DNA of 64,000 bases from Clostridia bacterium. Lineage in GTDB: Bacteria > Bacillota > Clostridia > Oscillospirales > Acutalibacteraceae. This document shows, piece after piece, positions 54,160 through 63,477 of the stretch (its first letter is position 1; each line of letters begins with the position of its first letter). The translations under genes and the position numbers were made by a program. Location: NCBI GenBank assembly GCA_017441385.1, contig JAFRXY010000090.1:1-64000 (forward strand), in the 5' to 3' direction. Below the pieces are notes generated by a model. That model was not told the origin of the DNA and made no database searches. It was given only the letters and a program-made list of their open reading frames with translations.

Positions 54160-55234
54160 AGGTTTTTACAATTTGCAGGAGGTCGGGCTTGGAAAGGCTC
54201 TGGGGCGTAAAGGACATACAGTCAATATTTACAAGTGCGTTCATAAAAATCAGCCGGATCAAACAGAAGAAATAGCTCCCAATGTATTTTTTCATCCAAT
54301 AGGAGTAAGCACAATCGGAAATAATTCTGTTTTTCGGTGCGAAACAATGCTGGACGATTCAATGGACGTGCTTATTTGTTTTTCTGACATACAGCTTTGG
54401 ACAAGCAGGGTTTACCGATGGGCAGTCAGACATCATATTAAATTCATCCCCTATGTCGGCATCACGCACAGCACAAGCACCTCTCCGTTGATAAGAACGG
54501 TGATCAATTTCTGCGCGGGAAGCGCTTATAACACTTATAAAAAAACCGGGGTTATGGTAAAAACCAATGCCGTCAAGACGGAACTCACACAAAAAGGCGT
54601 CACTGATATTCAGGTGGCTCCCGTCGGAATTGACTCCGGCCTGCTTCATAATGATTATCGCCTGACTGATCGTGACCTTCTGAAAACGCTGCATCTGAAA
54701 CAGGGACTGAAATATATTCTGATGGTCGGGAGAATTGAATACGACAGAAACCCGCTGGACGTGGTGACGGTCTTTGAAGCCCTGCATGAATCAGACGAAA
54801 AATACAGGCTCATGATCATCGGTGAAGGTTCACTGAAGGAGGAACTGTCTGACAATCTTGCCCAAAAAGGGCTTTCAGACTATGTGATCTGGGCAGGGCA
54901 GATTCCCAACAGCGAAATGTGGAAATACTACCGCGCATCAACCGCACTTGTCAGCTTCTCACGAACCGAAATCTTCGGCATGTCGATTCTGGAGGCAATG
55001 TATTATGAACTTCCTGTTTTTGTCATGCACGCTCCCGGCCCCGACGACATTATCGTCGATAAGGAAACGGGATTCCTGTTTTCTGACCCGCAGGAAATGG
55101 CTCCGGCTATATCAGACTGTTTCGGGAAGGAATTCTACGGGAGAGAAATAGGCGAAAAGGCGCACAAACGAGTATTGGAACGCTTTTCATGGGGCGACGC
55201 GGTCAAAACAGTTGAAACCCGTGCGAACAACTGA
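54113..55234 (+). CDS. Glycosyltransferase, GT4-like
   Basis: 373 residues. GT-B fold: MRIGLLVLSVGNFGNKGFYN, donor part YILMVGRIEYDRNPLDVVTV, then SFSRTEIFGMSILEAMYYEL (E-x7-E) and PVFVMHAPGPDDIIVDKETG. GGAGGTG is 4 nt before the ATG, and the start is inside the preceding gene, so translation is coupled. Codon use here and in the next few genes appears more A/T-rich than in gmd-manA. Confidence 0.92.
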   Translation: MRIGLLVLSVGNFGNKGFYNLQEVGLGKALGRKGHTVNIYKCVHKNQPDQTEEIAPNVFFHPIGVSTIGNNSVFRCETMLDDSMDVLICFSDIQLWTSRVYRWAVRHHIKFIPYVGITHSTSTSPLIRTVINFCAGSAYNTYKKTGVMVKTNAVKTELTQKGVTDIQVAPVGIDSGLLHNDYRLTDRDLLKTLHLKQGLKYILMVGRIEYDRNPLDVVTVFEALHESDEKYRLMIIGEGSLKEELSDNLAQKGLSDYVIWAGQIPNSEMWKYYRASTALVSFSRTEIFGMSILEAMYYELPVFVMHAPGPDDIIVDKETGFLFSDPQEMAPAISDCFGKEFYGREIGEKAHKRVLERFSWGDAVKTVETRANN

Positions 55235-55283
55235 CGGCATTTCGGCCTGTTCTGCCAATGCGTTTTTCAAAGGAAGGATATAA

Positions 55284-56606
55284 ATGTCACTATATGATAA
55301 AATTCTCAGCCGTGAGGAATGTATTTCACTTGTCGGACTGGGATATGTGGGTATGCCTATCGCAGTTGCCTTTGCCGGAAAGGGCGTCCGCGTGATCGGT
55401 TTTGACCTGAACGCGGAAAAAATTGCTCTTTACAAATCAGGCGTTGATCCGACACTGGAGGTCGGCAACGACGCCATTGCCCATACGACTGTGGAATTCA
55501 CCTCAGATGAAAACGATCTGAAAAAAGCGAGGTTCCACATAGTCGCCGTTCCTACTCCGGTAAACGCAGACCACACTCCCGACCTTACTCCCGTCATCGG
55601 CGCATCGGAAATTGTGGGTCGCAATCTGACGCCCGGTTCCATCGTGGTGTATGAGTCCACTGTATATCCGGGCTGTACCGAAGACGTCTGCATTCCCATC
55701 CTTGAGCGCGCATCCGGACTCAAATGCGGCACAGACTTCAAGGTAGGCTACAGTCCGGAGAGAATCAACCCCGGCGATAAAGCCCACAGGCTTGAGAATA
55801 TCCGCAAAATCGTGTCCGGTATGGACGCGGACTCCCTTGCGATTATCAGATCGGTATATAATATCGTCATCGAAGCGGGAACACACCCCGTTTCAAACAT
55901 CCGCACCGCCGAAGCGGTAAAAGTCGTGGAAAACAGCCAGAGGGACATCAACATCGCATTTATGAATGAACTTGCTATGGTTTTTGACCGCATGGATATT
56001 GACACCAACGAAGTAGTAGACGGCATGAACACCAAGTGGAACGCGCTGGGATTCCGTCCCGGTCTGGTGGGCGGTCACTGCATCGGCGTGGACCCGTATT
56101 ACTTCACCTATCAGGCAGAAAAGCTGGGATATCACAGCCAGATCATTCTCAACGGGCGCATTGTAAACGACAGCATGGGCGATTATGTAGCTGACGCCGC
56201 GGTAAAAAAAATGGTGGAAACCGGGCAGGCGCCCAAAAACAGCAAGGTGGTTATTTTCGGCCTTACCTTCAAGGAAAACTGTCCCGACACACGCAACAGC
56301 AAGGTCAGCGACATCATCAGACGGCTGGGGGAATACGGAATTCAGCCTGTCGTGGTGGATCCGTGGGCTTCCGAAACCGAAGCAATGCATGAGTACGGTG
56401 TGAAACTCACGCCCATGGAAGATGTGAGCGACGCGGACTGTGTGATTATTGCCGTTGCACATGATGAATTCCGCCGCATGACGCTCCGTGAGATCAAAAA
56501 AATCTTCCGGGCGGTGCCTGATGAGCAGAAAGTTCTCATAGACGTAAAGGGACTATACAAAATTCAAGACCTGATGGATGCCGGCATGAAGTGGTGGAGG
56601 CTTTAA
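55284..56606 (+). CDS. tviB: Nucleotide sugar dehydrogenase, UDP-HexNAc dehydrogenase type
   Basis: NAD-dependent four-electron oxidation of a UDP-sugar at C6 to the uronic acid. 440 residues: SLVGLGYVGMPIAVAFAGKG (NAD site), FHIVAVPTPVNADHTPDLTP, VYESTVYPGCTEDV, and the catalytic Cys in VGGHCIGVDPYYFTYQAEKL; C-terminal domain VVIFGLTFKENCPDTRNSKV. The VGGHCIGVDPYYLT-like pattern is that of WbpO/TviB UDP-N-acetylgalactosamine or -glucosamine dehydrogenases rather than of UDP-glucose dehydrogenase. The exact substrate is inference. Confidence 0.9.
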   Translation: MSLYDKILSREECISLVGLGYVGMPIAVAFAGKGVRVIGFDLNAEKIALYKSGVDPTLEVGNDAIAHTTVEFTSDENDLKKARFHIVAVPTPVNADHTPDLTPVIGASEIVGRNLTPGSIVVYESTVYPGCTEDVCIPILERASGLKCGTDFKVGYSPERINPGDKAHRLENIRKIVSGMDADSLAIIRSVYNIVIEAGTHPVSNIRTAEAVKVVENSQRDINIAFMNELAMVFDRMDIDTNEVVDGMNTKWNALGFRPGLVGGHCIGVDPYYFTYQAEKLGYHSQIILNGRIVNDSMGDYVADAAVKKMVETGQAPKNSKVVIFGLTFKENCPDTRNSKVSDIIRRLGEYGIQPVVVDPWASETEAMHEYGVKLTPMEDVSDADCVIIAVAHDEFRRMTLREIKKIFRAVPDEQKVLIDVKGLYKIQDLMDAGMKWWRL

Positions 56607-56607
56607 G

Positions 56608-57672
56608 ATGAAGGTTCTTTTATGTGAAAGAAATTTCAGCGGACATCGCAGAATTTATCTGAAATGGCTGTCAAAAACAGACGGCATTGAATTTTTTTCT
56701 TTTGCGCCGGAAAACACCGGCTTTCGGGAGGATCATTTCCATCCATTCATCACCGGATCATCGCTGAAATCCTTTAAGGGCTATCTCTCGTGGATACGAC
56801 AGATCAGACGGATTGTAAAACGGGACAAAATCGACGTCGTTCACATTCTTGACGGCGACAGCCTGATGCGATGGTTCGGCTGCGGACTGCATTCCCTGGG
56901 ATGTGACAGAGTGATCGTCACCTATCACAATTTTTACCCCGGAACAGCACGCAGGATAAGCTACAGACTCATGAATCTCGGACGCGGGCATACCTGCGTG
57001 GTTCATTCCGAGACGCTCAGACAACAGATGACGGCTGCCGGAATAAAAAACGCCGCGCACTGCGAATATCCCGCTTTTGAATTTGACGCATTTGCAGGCC
57101 TGAACAGCGCGCAGTGCAAAGCAGATTTACAGATGCGGGCGGACGTTCCGGTTATCGGAATCATAGGCGGTATTTCCTGTTACAAAAACATCATCCCCTT
57201 TTTGCATATTCTGCAAAAAACCGAAACGGATTTTCAGCTTCTGATGCTCGGCAGGCTGACCGACATTACCGAACAGGAAATCACAGAGGCAACGGAGCCT
57301 TATAAGCAGAAGGTTCGCTGTATGTTACGGCCGCTGACCGACGAAGAATACAAGTCCGGCATCGCTGCGTCCGACGTCATCTACTGTATCTACAGGCGGG
57401 ACTTCAACGGGGCTAGCGGGCCGCTGACCGACGGCGTGTGCTGCCGCAAGATGATTCTCTCATCGGATCACGGCACGCTTGGGAATATCACACAGCAGAA
57501 TCATCTTGGATTCACAGCGGACGTCACCGATGAGAAGGATATTCTTAAAAACACCGAAGCGGCGCTGCGTCAGGCACTCTCATTTAAATATGACGAAACA
57601 GCTGAATTATACAGGGATTTGTTGCGGCCTGCACATTTTTTGGAGACTTACAAGAAGATTTACGGCATTTAA
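56608..57672 (+). CDS. Putative glycosyltransferase (GT-B)
   Basis: 354 residues. Begins MKVLLCERNFSGHRRIYLKW with a GHR loop as in GT-B enzymes. The C-terminal part includes IGIIGGISCYKNIIPFLHIL, LMLGRLTDITEQEIT and SDVIYCIYRRDFNGASGPLT, a phosphate/donor-site-like stretch. The match is weaker than for its neighbours. The ATG is one base after the dehydrogenase stop, with GGAGG within it. Sugar specificity is unknown. Confidence 0.82.
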   Translation: MKVLLCERNFSGHRRIYLKWLSKTDGIEFFSFAPENTGFREDHFHPFITGSSLKSFKGYLSWIRQIRRIVKRDKIDVVHILDGDSLMRWFGCGLHSLGCDRVIVTYHNFYPGTARRISYRLMNLGRGHTCVVHSETLRQQMTAAGIKNAAHCEYPAFEFDAFAGLNSAQCKADLQMRADVPVIGIIGGISCYKNIIPFLHILQKTETDFQLLMLGRLTDITEQEITEATEPYKQKVRCMLRPLTDEEYKSGIAASDVIYCIYRRDFNGASGPLTDGVCCRKMILSSDHGTLGNITQQNHLGFTADVTDEKDILKNTEAALRQALSFKYDETAELYRDLLRPAHFLETYKKIYGI

Positions 57673-57684
57673 GAAAGGGACGTT

Positions 57685-58260
57685 ATGAAGTTTATAGACT
57701 CGTTATGGAATAAAATGCTTTTTACTTATTACCGCGTTTCGGTAGGACATCACTTGAAATGCGAAGGCAGACTGGTCATACAGGGGCACGGCAGGTATAA
57801 AATCGGCGACAACTGCCATTTTATTTCCAAGGAAACCATAAGTCCGGTGGGCGGAAACAGAGTGGTCTTTCAGACATTCTTTCCGGACAGTTCCATTATC
57901 ATAGGGAATAATGTCGGAATTTCTCATACCATTATCTGTTCAAAAATACGTGTGGAGATTGAAGACAATGTTCTTGTAGGCGGCGGTGTAAAAATATACG
58001 ACACCGACTTTCACTCCATCCATTACGAAGAAAGGCTACAGTCTCCCGATCCGGGCGTAAAGAGCAAACCTGTCAGAATATGCGAAGGCGCGTTTATAGG
58101 CGGACATTCCATCATTCTGAAAGGTGTGACCGTTGGAAAGCATTCCGTCATCGGAGCAGGTTCGGTTGTTACCCATAATGTTCCGGATTATGAAATCTGG
58201 GCAGGCAATCCGGCCGTTTTTGTCAAGAGGATACATCAGGAGGAAAAAGTGAATGAATAA
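57685..58260 (+). CDS. Acyltransferase, left-handed beta-helix (WcaF/Maa-like)
   Basis: 191 residues. Hexapeptide repeats from about residue 35: [54 protein letters not shown] with the active-site His, then [39 protein letters not shown]. Probably O-acetylates a sugar of the polymer or a precursor. The last residues overlap the gmd start by 8 bp. Confidence 0.92.
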   Translation: MKFIDSLWNKMLFTYYRVSVGHHLKCEGRLVIQGHGRYKIGDNCHFISKETISPVGGNRVVFQTFFPDSSIIIGNNVGISHTIICSKIRVEIEDNVLVGGGVKIYDTDFHSIHYEERLQSPDPGVKSKPVRICEGAFIGGHSIILKGVTVGKHSVIGAGSVVTHNVPDYEIWAGNPAVFVKRIHQEEKVNE

Positions 58261-59299
58261 AACCGCGCTGATCACAGGCATTACGGGACAGGACGGCTCC
58301 TATCTGGCGGAATTCCTGCTGGAAAAGGGATATAATGTGCACGGTATCACCCGGCGCGCTTCCATTGCCAATACGGGACGTATCGAGCATATTCTGGGAA
58401 AAATCAGATTGCACGACGGCGACCTGACCGATTCCACTTCGCTGATCAGAATCATAAAAGAAACCAGACCCGATGAAATCTACAACCTTGCCGCGCAGAG
58501 CCATGTGCAGGTGAGCTTCGACGTGCCGGAGTATTCCGGCGACGTGGACGCCATCGGCGTTCTCCGTATTCTGGAAGCGGTGCGCATGCTGGGCATGGAA
58601 AAAAGCTGCAAAATCTATCAGGCTTCCACTTCCGAGCTTTACGGCAAGGTGGAGGAAATTCCACAGAAAGAGACAACGCCTTTCCATCCCTACAGTCCCT
58701 ACGCCATCGCCAAACAGTACGGCTACTGGATGGTGAAGGAATACCGCGAGGCTTACGGCATGTTTGCCGTCAACGGCATTCTCTTCAATCACGCCTCGGA
58801 ACGCCGCGGCGAGAACGTCGTCACCCGCAAGATTACCCTTGCCGCCGGCCGCATTGCCGAAGGGTTGCAGGATCATCTGGAGCTGGGCAACATGGATTCC
58901 CTGCGCGACTGGGGTTACGCGAGGGATTATGTGGAATGCATGTGGCTGATTATGCAGCAGGAGCAGCCGGACGATTTCGTCATTGCCACCGGCGTGCAGC
59001 ACACCGTGCGCGATTTCACTGAAAAGGCCTTCGCCGCCAACGGCATTCAGATACGCTGGGAAGGAAAAGGACTCGACGAAAAAGGCTACGACGCGGCAAC
59101 CGGGAAGATGCTGGTCTGCGTCAATCCCGCGTGGTTCCGTCCCACCGACGTGGACAACCTTCTCGGCGACCCGACCAAGGCGAAGACCGTGCTCGGCTGG
59201 AATCCCCAGAGCACCGGCTACGAGCAGCTTGTCGAAATAATGGCCAAGCACGACAGGGAGCTGGCCAGACGTGAAAAAGCCATGAAGGAGGCGCTGTGA
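58253..59299 (+). CDS. gmd: GDP-mannose 4,6-dehydratase
   Basis: Converts GDP-D-mannose to GDP-4-keto-6-deoxy-D-mannose. 348 residues, extended [67 protein letters not shown] with the catalytic Ser/Thr and [20 protein letters not shown] with Tyr-x3-Lys. NADP-binding. Followed 4 bp later by fcl. Confidence 0.97.
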   Translation: MNKTALITGITGQDGSYLAEFLLEKGYNVHGITRRASIANTGRIEHILGKIRLHDGDLTDSTSLIRIIKETRPDEIYNLAAQSHVQVSFDVPEYSGDVDAIGVLRILEAVRMLGMEKSCKIYQASTSELYGKVEEIPQKETTPFHPYSPYAIAKQYGYWMVKEYREAYGMFAVNGILFNHASERRGENVVTRKITLAAGRIAEGLQDHLELGNMDSLRDWGYARDYVECMWLIMQQEQPDDFVIATGVQHTVRDFTEKAFAANGIQIRWEGKGLDEKGYDAATGKMLVCVNPAWFRPTDVDNLLGDPTKAKTVLGWNPQSTGYEQLVEIMAKHDRELARREKAMKEAL

Positions 59300-59303
59300 A
59301 GCC

Positions 59304-60248
59304 ATGATGGAAAAGAACGCGAAAATCTACGTCGCCGGACACCGCGGGATGGTGGGCTCGGCGATTGTCAGAGAGCTGGAGCGACAGGGCTATACCAACA
59401 TCGTCACCCGCACCCACAGCGAGCTTGATCTTACCCGACAGGAAGCTGTGGAAGCATTTTTCGCTGCGGAGAAGCCGGAGTACGTTTTCTTAGCAGCGGC
59501 AAAAGTCGGCGGCATTATGGGCAACGCCACCGCGAAAGCCGATTTCCTATATGACAACATGATTCTGGAAATGAATGTCATTCACGCCGCGTGGCAGAAC
59601 GGCTGCAAGAAGCTGGAATTCCTCGGTTCCTCCTGCATATACCCCCGCATGGCGCCCCAGCCCATGAAGGAAAGCTGCCTGCTGACAAGCTCCCTTGAGG
59701 AAACCAACGAGGCATACGCCCTCGCCAAAATCAGCGGTCTGAAATACTGCGAATATCTCAACACCCAGTACGGCACCGACTACATCAGCGTCATGCCCAC
59801 CAATCTCTACGGCCCCAACGACAATTATCATCCCACCCATTCCCACGTGCTTCCGGCGCTGATACGCCGGTTCCACGAAGCGAAGGTGTCCGGCGCGGAG
59901 TCGGTCACCTGCTGGGGGGACGGAAGTCCTTTGCGCGAATTCCTCTATGTGGACGACCTCGCCAACCTCTGCGTCTTCCTTATGAACCACTACAGCGGCA
60001 ACGAAACGGTCAACGCCGGCACCGGCAAGGAACTTACCATCAAGGAGCTGACGGAACTGGTCGCGAAGGTGGTGGGTTATACGGGGCGCATTGAATGGGA
60101 TACTTCCAAGCCCAACGGCACGCCCCGCAAGCTGCTCGACGTGAGCAAGGCGGCCAAGCTCGGCTGGACCTACCAAACCGAACTGGAGGACGGCATCCGG
60201 CTGTCCTACGAGGACTTTCTGAATAATCCAATGCGCGCGGAAAGGTGA
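59304..60248 (+). CDS. fcl: GDP-L-fucose synthase
   Basis: Epimerase-reductase turning the Gmd product into GDP-L-fucose. 314 residues: [73 protein letters not shown] (catalytic Ser) and [16 protein letters not shown] (Tyr-x3-Lys); [20 protein letters not shown] is also diagnostic. The last residues overlap the ManC start region (10-bp gap). Confidence 0.97.
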   Translation: MMEKNAKIYVAGHRGMVGSAIVRELERQGYTNIVTRTHSELDLTRQEAVEAFFAAEKPEYVFLAAAKVGGIMGNATAKADFLYDNMILEMNVIHAAWQNGCKKLEFLGSSCIYPRMAPQPMKESCLLTSSLEETNEAYALAKISGLKYCEYLNTQYGTDYISVMPTNLYGPNDNYHPTHSHVLPALIRRFHEAKVSGAESVTCWGDGSPLREFLYVDDLANLCVFLMNHYSGNETVNAGTGKELTIKELTELVAKVVGYTGRIEWDTSKPNGTPRKLLDVSKAAKLGWTYQTELEDGIRLSYEDFLNNPMRAER

Positions 60249-60258
60249 TGCACGCCAT

Positions 60259-61608
60259 ATGCATATTATTCTGTTATCCGGGGGCTCCGGAAAAAGGCTC
60301 TGGCCGCTGTCGAACGACACGCGTTCCAAGCAGTTCATCAAGATATTCAGGAAGCCGGAGCACACCATTCCCATGGGGAAGGAAGACGGCGGCCAATATG
60401 AGTCGATGGTGCAGAGGGTGTACCGTCAGATCAAAACGGTTGACCCCGGCGCAACCGTCACGATAGCCACCTCCAAATCGCAGGTTTCTTCCATCCACAA
60501 TCAACTGGGCGACGGCGTTTCCATCTCGGTGGAACCCTGCCGGCGGGACACCTTTCCCGCCATCGCCCTTGCGACAGCTTACCTTCACGACGTGATCGGC
60601 GTTCCCGCCGATGAAGCGGTGGTGGTCTGTCCGGTCGACCCCTATGTGGATTACAGCTACTTCAAATGTCTGGAAGAAATGTACCACAAGGCCATTCAAA
60701 GAGGCGGTCTGGTGCTGATGGGCATTCAGCCCACCTTCCCGACCGAGAAATACGGCTACATTCTCCCCCACGAACAGGAGGACGGGAGCTGCCATTTCGA
60801 TTTCAAGGAAAAACCCGACGCGGCAACGGCAGCCAAGTACATCGAGGAAGGCTGTCTCTGGAACGGCGGCGTATTTGCCTACAGGCTTTCCTACGTGCTG
60901 GAAAAGAGCCGCGAACTCATTGGAACCGACAATTACTACGAGCTGTACGGCAATTACGAAACGCTCAGGAAAATCAGCTTTGACTACGCGGTGGTGGAAA
61001 ACGAGAGCAATCTCAGCATTGTACGGTACCACGGGCAGTGGAAGGATCTCGGCACATGGAATACCCTCACCGATGCGATGGAGGAAAACGCCGTCGGCGA
61101 CGTGAGAATGAACGACAAGTGCGAGAACGTCCACGCCATTAACGAAATGGGTGTGCCGATGCTGATTATGGGCTGCAAGAACATTGTCGTTTCGGCTTCT
61201 CCCGACGGCATTCTGGTGTCGGACATGGAGCAGAGCAGCTATATCAAGCCGTTTGTGGATGACATCAAGCAGCGCATCATGTTCGCGGAAAAATCATGGG
61301 GGCGCTACCGCGTGCTGGACGTGGAAGAAGACAGCATGACCGTCAAGGTTATTCTCAACCCCGGGCATAAGATGAATTACCACAGCCACGAGCGGAGAGA
61401 CGAGATCTGGACCATTATTACCGGTTCGGGCTACACCATCGTGGACGGCATGGAACAGCCGGTCAAGCCGGGGGACGTCATCACCATGGCGGCAGGCTGC
61501 AAGCACACTGTCGTCGCGGGAACCGACGGCCTGCAAATGATCGAGGTGCAGATCGGCAGGGACATCAGCGTTTCCGATAAGAAGAAATACGAATTTCCGT
61601 ATAAATAA
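60259..61608 (+). CDS. manC: Mannose-1-phosphate guanylyltransferase with C-terminal cupin
   Basis: Makes GDP-mannose from mannose-1-phosphate and GTP. 449 residues. Nucleotidyltransferase domain: ILLSGGSGKRLWPLSNDTRS, KQF (usual consensus ...RxxxPKQF, here RSKQF), VEPCRRDTFPAIALATAYL, GIQPTFPTEKYGYI and EKPDAATAAKYIEEGCLWNG. The cupin (about 345-435) carries PGHKMNYHSHERRDEIWTII. The second domain in this family may have phosphomannose isomerase activity, but a dedicated manA follows, so that may be redundant. Confidence 0.95.
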   Translation: MHIILLSGGSGKRLWPLSNDTRSKQFIKIFRKPEHTIPMGKEDGGQYESMVQRVYRQIKTVDPGATVTIATSKSQVSSIHNQLGDGVSISVEPCRRDTFPAIALATAYLHDVIGVPADEAVVVCPVDPYVDYSYFKCLEEMYHKAIQRGGLVLMGIQPTFPTEKYGYILPHEQEDGSCHFDFKEKPDAATAAKYIEEGCLWNGGVFAYRLSYVLEKSRELIGTDNYYELYGNYETLRKISFDYAVVENESNLSIVRYHGQWKDLGTWNTLTDAMEENAVGDVRMNDKCENVHAINEMGVPMLIMGCKNIVVSASPDGILVSDMEQSSYIKPFVDDIKQRIMFAEKSWGRYRVLDVEEDSMTVKVILNPGHKMNYHSHERRDEIWTIITGSGYTIVDGMEQPVKPGDVITMAAGCKHTVVAGTDGLQMIEVQIGRDISVSDKKKYEFPYK

Positions 61609-61638
61609 ACCCTCCCGCTTCTGAACGGAGGAACCGAT

Positions 61639-62628
61639 ATGAATTTTCCATTTATGCTTGCCCCGGCCGCCAAGAGCTACCTGTGGGGCGGAAGCCGGCT
61701 GAATGACGATTTCGGAAAAAATATAGACATGGATCCGCTGGCGGAAACATGGGAATGCAGCACGCACCCCAGCGGACAGAGCACCGTATGCAGCGGAGAA
61801 TTTCAGGGAATGGCGCTGGGAGACATACTGAATTTCCGTCCCGATTTTCTGGGAAGTCATCCGCTGGAAATCACGAGGGGACGGCTGGAACTGCCTATCC
61901 TGATCAAGCTGATTGACGCAAAGAACGATCTGTCGGTGCAGGTTCACCCTGACGACAATTACGCCCTGACGCACGAAAATTCCCTCGGCAAGACCGAAAT
62001 GTGGTATGTGCTGGACGCGAAACGGGGGGCGAGTCTGGTCTACGGTTTCAATCAGGACATGACCCAACAGCGGGTGAGAGACGCGCTGGAAGATCAGACC
62101 ATCGGCAATTATCTCAACTGCGTACCGGTACACAAGAACGATCTATTTTATATTGAAGCGGGCACCGTTCACGCCATCGGCGCGGGTGCGCTGATCGCCG
62201 AGATTCAGGAAAACAGCGACGTGACCTATCGGCTCTACGATTACGACCGTGTTGGAAAGGACGGCAAAAAACGTCCGCTTCACATCGATCAGGCGATGAA
62301 CGTCATCAATCTGAAATCCTCCGACGCGCCGAGGCAGCCCATGCGGGTGCTGCGCTACCGTAACGGCGCCGCCAGCGAACTGCTGATCCGGTGCCGGTAT
62401 TTTCAGGTGGAAAGGCTGCTGCTCAATACGGAAATTCACCGCTCGCTCTGGTACTTTCAGACGGGGAGCAACAGCTTTCACGCGCTGCTCTGTGTGGACG
62501 GCTGCGGCGTGCTTTACGGAGAGGGCGTGATGCTGCCCTTTTTCAAGGGCGACTGCATTTTCGTTCCCGCCGCAAGCATTCCACTCAAGCTGCACGGAAA
62601 GGCGCAGATTCTTAACGTAAGCTGCTGA
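61639..62628 (+). CDS. manA: Mannose-6-phosphate isomerase, class I
   Basis: Interconverts fructose-6-phosphate and mannose-6-phosphate, feeding GDP-mannose. 329 residues, cupin-type: YLWGGSRLNDDFGKNI, zinc ligands in LSVQVHPDDNYALTHENSLG, KTEMWYVLDA, and active-site AGTVHAIGAGALIAEIQENS, DVTYRLYDYDRVGKDGKKRP. GGAGGA precedes the ATG. Last gene of the sugar-nucleotide block; no phosphomannomutase gene is in the window. Confidence 0.96.
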   Translation: MNFPFMLAPAAKSYLWGGSRLNDDFGKNIDMDPLAETWECSTHPSGQSTVCSGEFQGMALGDILNFRPDFLGSHPLEITRGRLELPILIKLIDAKNDLSVQVHPDDNYALTHENSLGKTEMWYVLDAKRGASLVYGFNQDMTQQRVRDALEDQTIGNYLNCVPVHKNDLFYIEAGTVHAIGAGALIAEIQENSDVTYRLYDYDRVGKDGKKRPLHIDQAMNVINLKSSDAPRQPMRVLRYRNGAASELLIRCRYFQVERLLLNTEIHRSLWYFQTGSNSFHALLCVDGCGVLYGEGVMLPFFKGDCIFVPAASIPLKLHGKAQILNVSC

Positions 62629-62651
62629 TTGCAAAAAAGTGAGGCGTCGAC

Positions 62652-63200
62652 ATGGGGAGAGAAGCAAGCTTTGAACTGGATTGCTCGGATTTTTCGGGCA
62701 GCGTGACCGACTTCATCAAGCTGCTCAGCAGTCTCGGCTGGTCGTATTACGACGACGACAACCACGCCGAATACCTGCCTGTCGGCGACCGCGACAGCTT
62801 TGACTGGCAGTTGGGGGAAATCACCGAAAGCGGGCTTTACGCCATCTTCGACCGCAAGCTCCGGCGGGAAGAAACGGTAGGGCTGGTACTGTATTACCGG
62901 GACACAGGGCATGGAATCACCCTGCTGGCGGCGGACACAAGCGAGATACTCCTTATTCCGAACATCAACCGGAAAACGCTGGACGGTGACGAGGATTCCG
63001 TCACCGACGTTAACTGGTACTCGGAAAAAATCTTTCAGAAGCTGCTCTGGTACGACTGCGGCATGGTGGGCTTCAAATTTGAGGAGCAGTCGGACAGCGA
63101 AACAGAGGACGAGGAAGAATCCGGAATTGCGGAATTGTATGAAGAACCCGAAAAATCGGAGGAGAAGGAAGAAGCAGAGGAAAACGAAATTTCAGATTGA
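62652..63200 (+). CDS. Hypothetical protein with acidic tail
   Basis: 182 residues, not recognised. Folded part (about 1-145) contains LLSSLGWSYYDDDNHAEYLP, YAIFDRKLRREETVGLVLYY and NWYSEKIFQKLLWYDCGMVG. From about 147 it is almost entirely Glu/Ser/Asp. No signal peptide or membrane segment. It is 24 bp after manA and may be cotranscribed, but its content gives no link to the sugar pathway. Its last codons overlap the promoter of the next gene. Confidence 0.75.
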   Translation: MGREASFELDCSDFSGSVTDFIKLLSSLGWSYYDDDNHAEYLPVGDRDSFDWQLGEITESGLYAIFDRKLRREETVGLVLYYRDTGHGITLLAADTSEILLIPNINRKTLDGDEDSVTDVNWYSEKIFQKLLWYDCGMVGFKFEEQSDSETEDEEESGIAELYEEPEKSEEKEEAEENEISD

Positions 63201-63225
63201 CATCCGGCAATCATTGTGCTATAAT
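63197..63225 (+). promoter_or_regulatory. Promoter of the cation transporter
   Basis: TTGACA, 17-nt spacer, TATAAT, giving a 5' leader of about 245 nt from near 63,232. Confidence 0.88.
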
Positions 63226-63242
63226 GTTATCGACAAATTAAA

Positions 63243-63275
63243 GGAAAAACTGTTAATTGCAACTAATAGTTTTTC
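63243..63275 (+). promoter_or_regulatory. Inverted repeat in the transporter leader
   Basis: GGAAAAACT/AGTTTTTCC with inner TTA...TAA symmetry, just after the predicted start of transcription. It could be an operator for a metal regulator or an RNA hairpin; no T-tract follows. Confidence 0.45.
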
Positions 63276-63319
63276 CGGATTGAGAGTATTCAGCATATTT
63301 GTCATGATAACCGAATAAT

Positions 63320-63455
63320 GATTGACTGAACAGGCAACCGCGTCCTGCGGAATTGCCGGGCTTGCGCCAGCAGGCAGCAGTTTGTTTTCTTTTTCTTTTC
63401 ATCAGAAGTACAACCTGCGGGACAGACAAAATTGTTCCGCAGGCGTTTTTTATAC
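63320..63455 (+). promoter_or_regulatory. NiCo riboswitch with terminator expression platform
   Basis: The stretch starting TTGACTGAACAGGCAA, then TTGCCGGGCTTGC, and later GCGGGACAGACAA matches, in order, the conserved elements of the NiCo (czcD) aptamer I remember, including the ACTGaaCAGGCA and GGGACAG boxes. P1 can form between TTGACTG (about 63,333-63,339) and CAGACAA (about 63,423-63,429) with one A-A mismatch. The following terminator CCTGCGG/CCGCAGG with GTTTTTTAT is at 63,414-63,452. Its 5' arm overlaps the aptamer end, so ligand binding should block the terminator. Expected ligand: Co2+ or Ni2+. Confidence 0.82.
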
Positions 63456-63477
63456 TCGCATTTTTGGAGGGTTCTTT

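Noticed and set aside
58223-59305. 360-codon minus-strand frame opposite gmd
   Set aside because: Antisense shadow of a highly conserved dehydratase gene.
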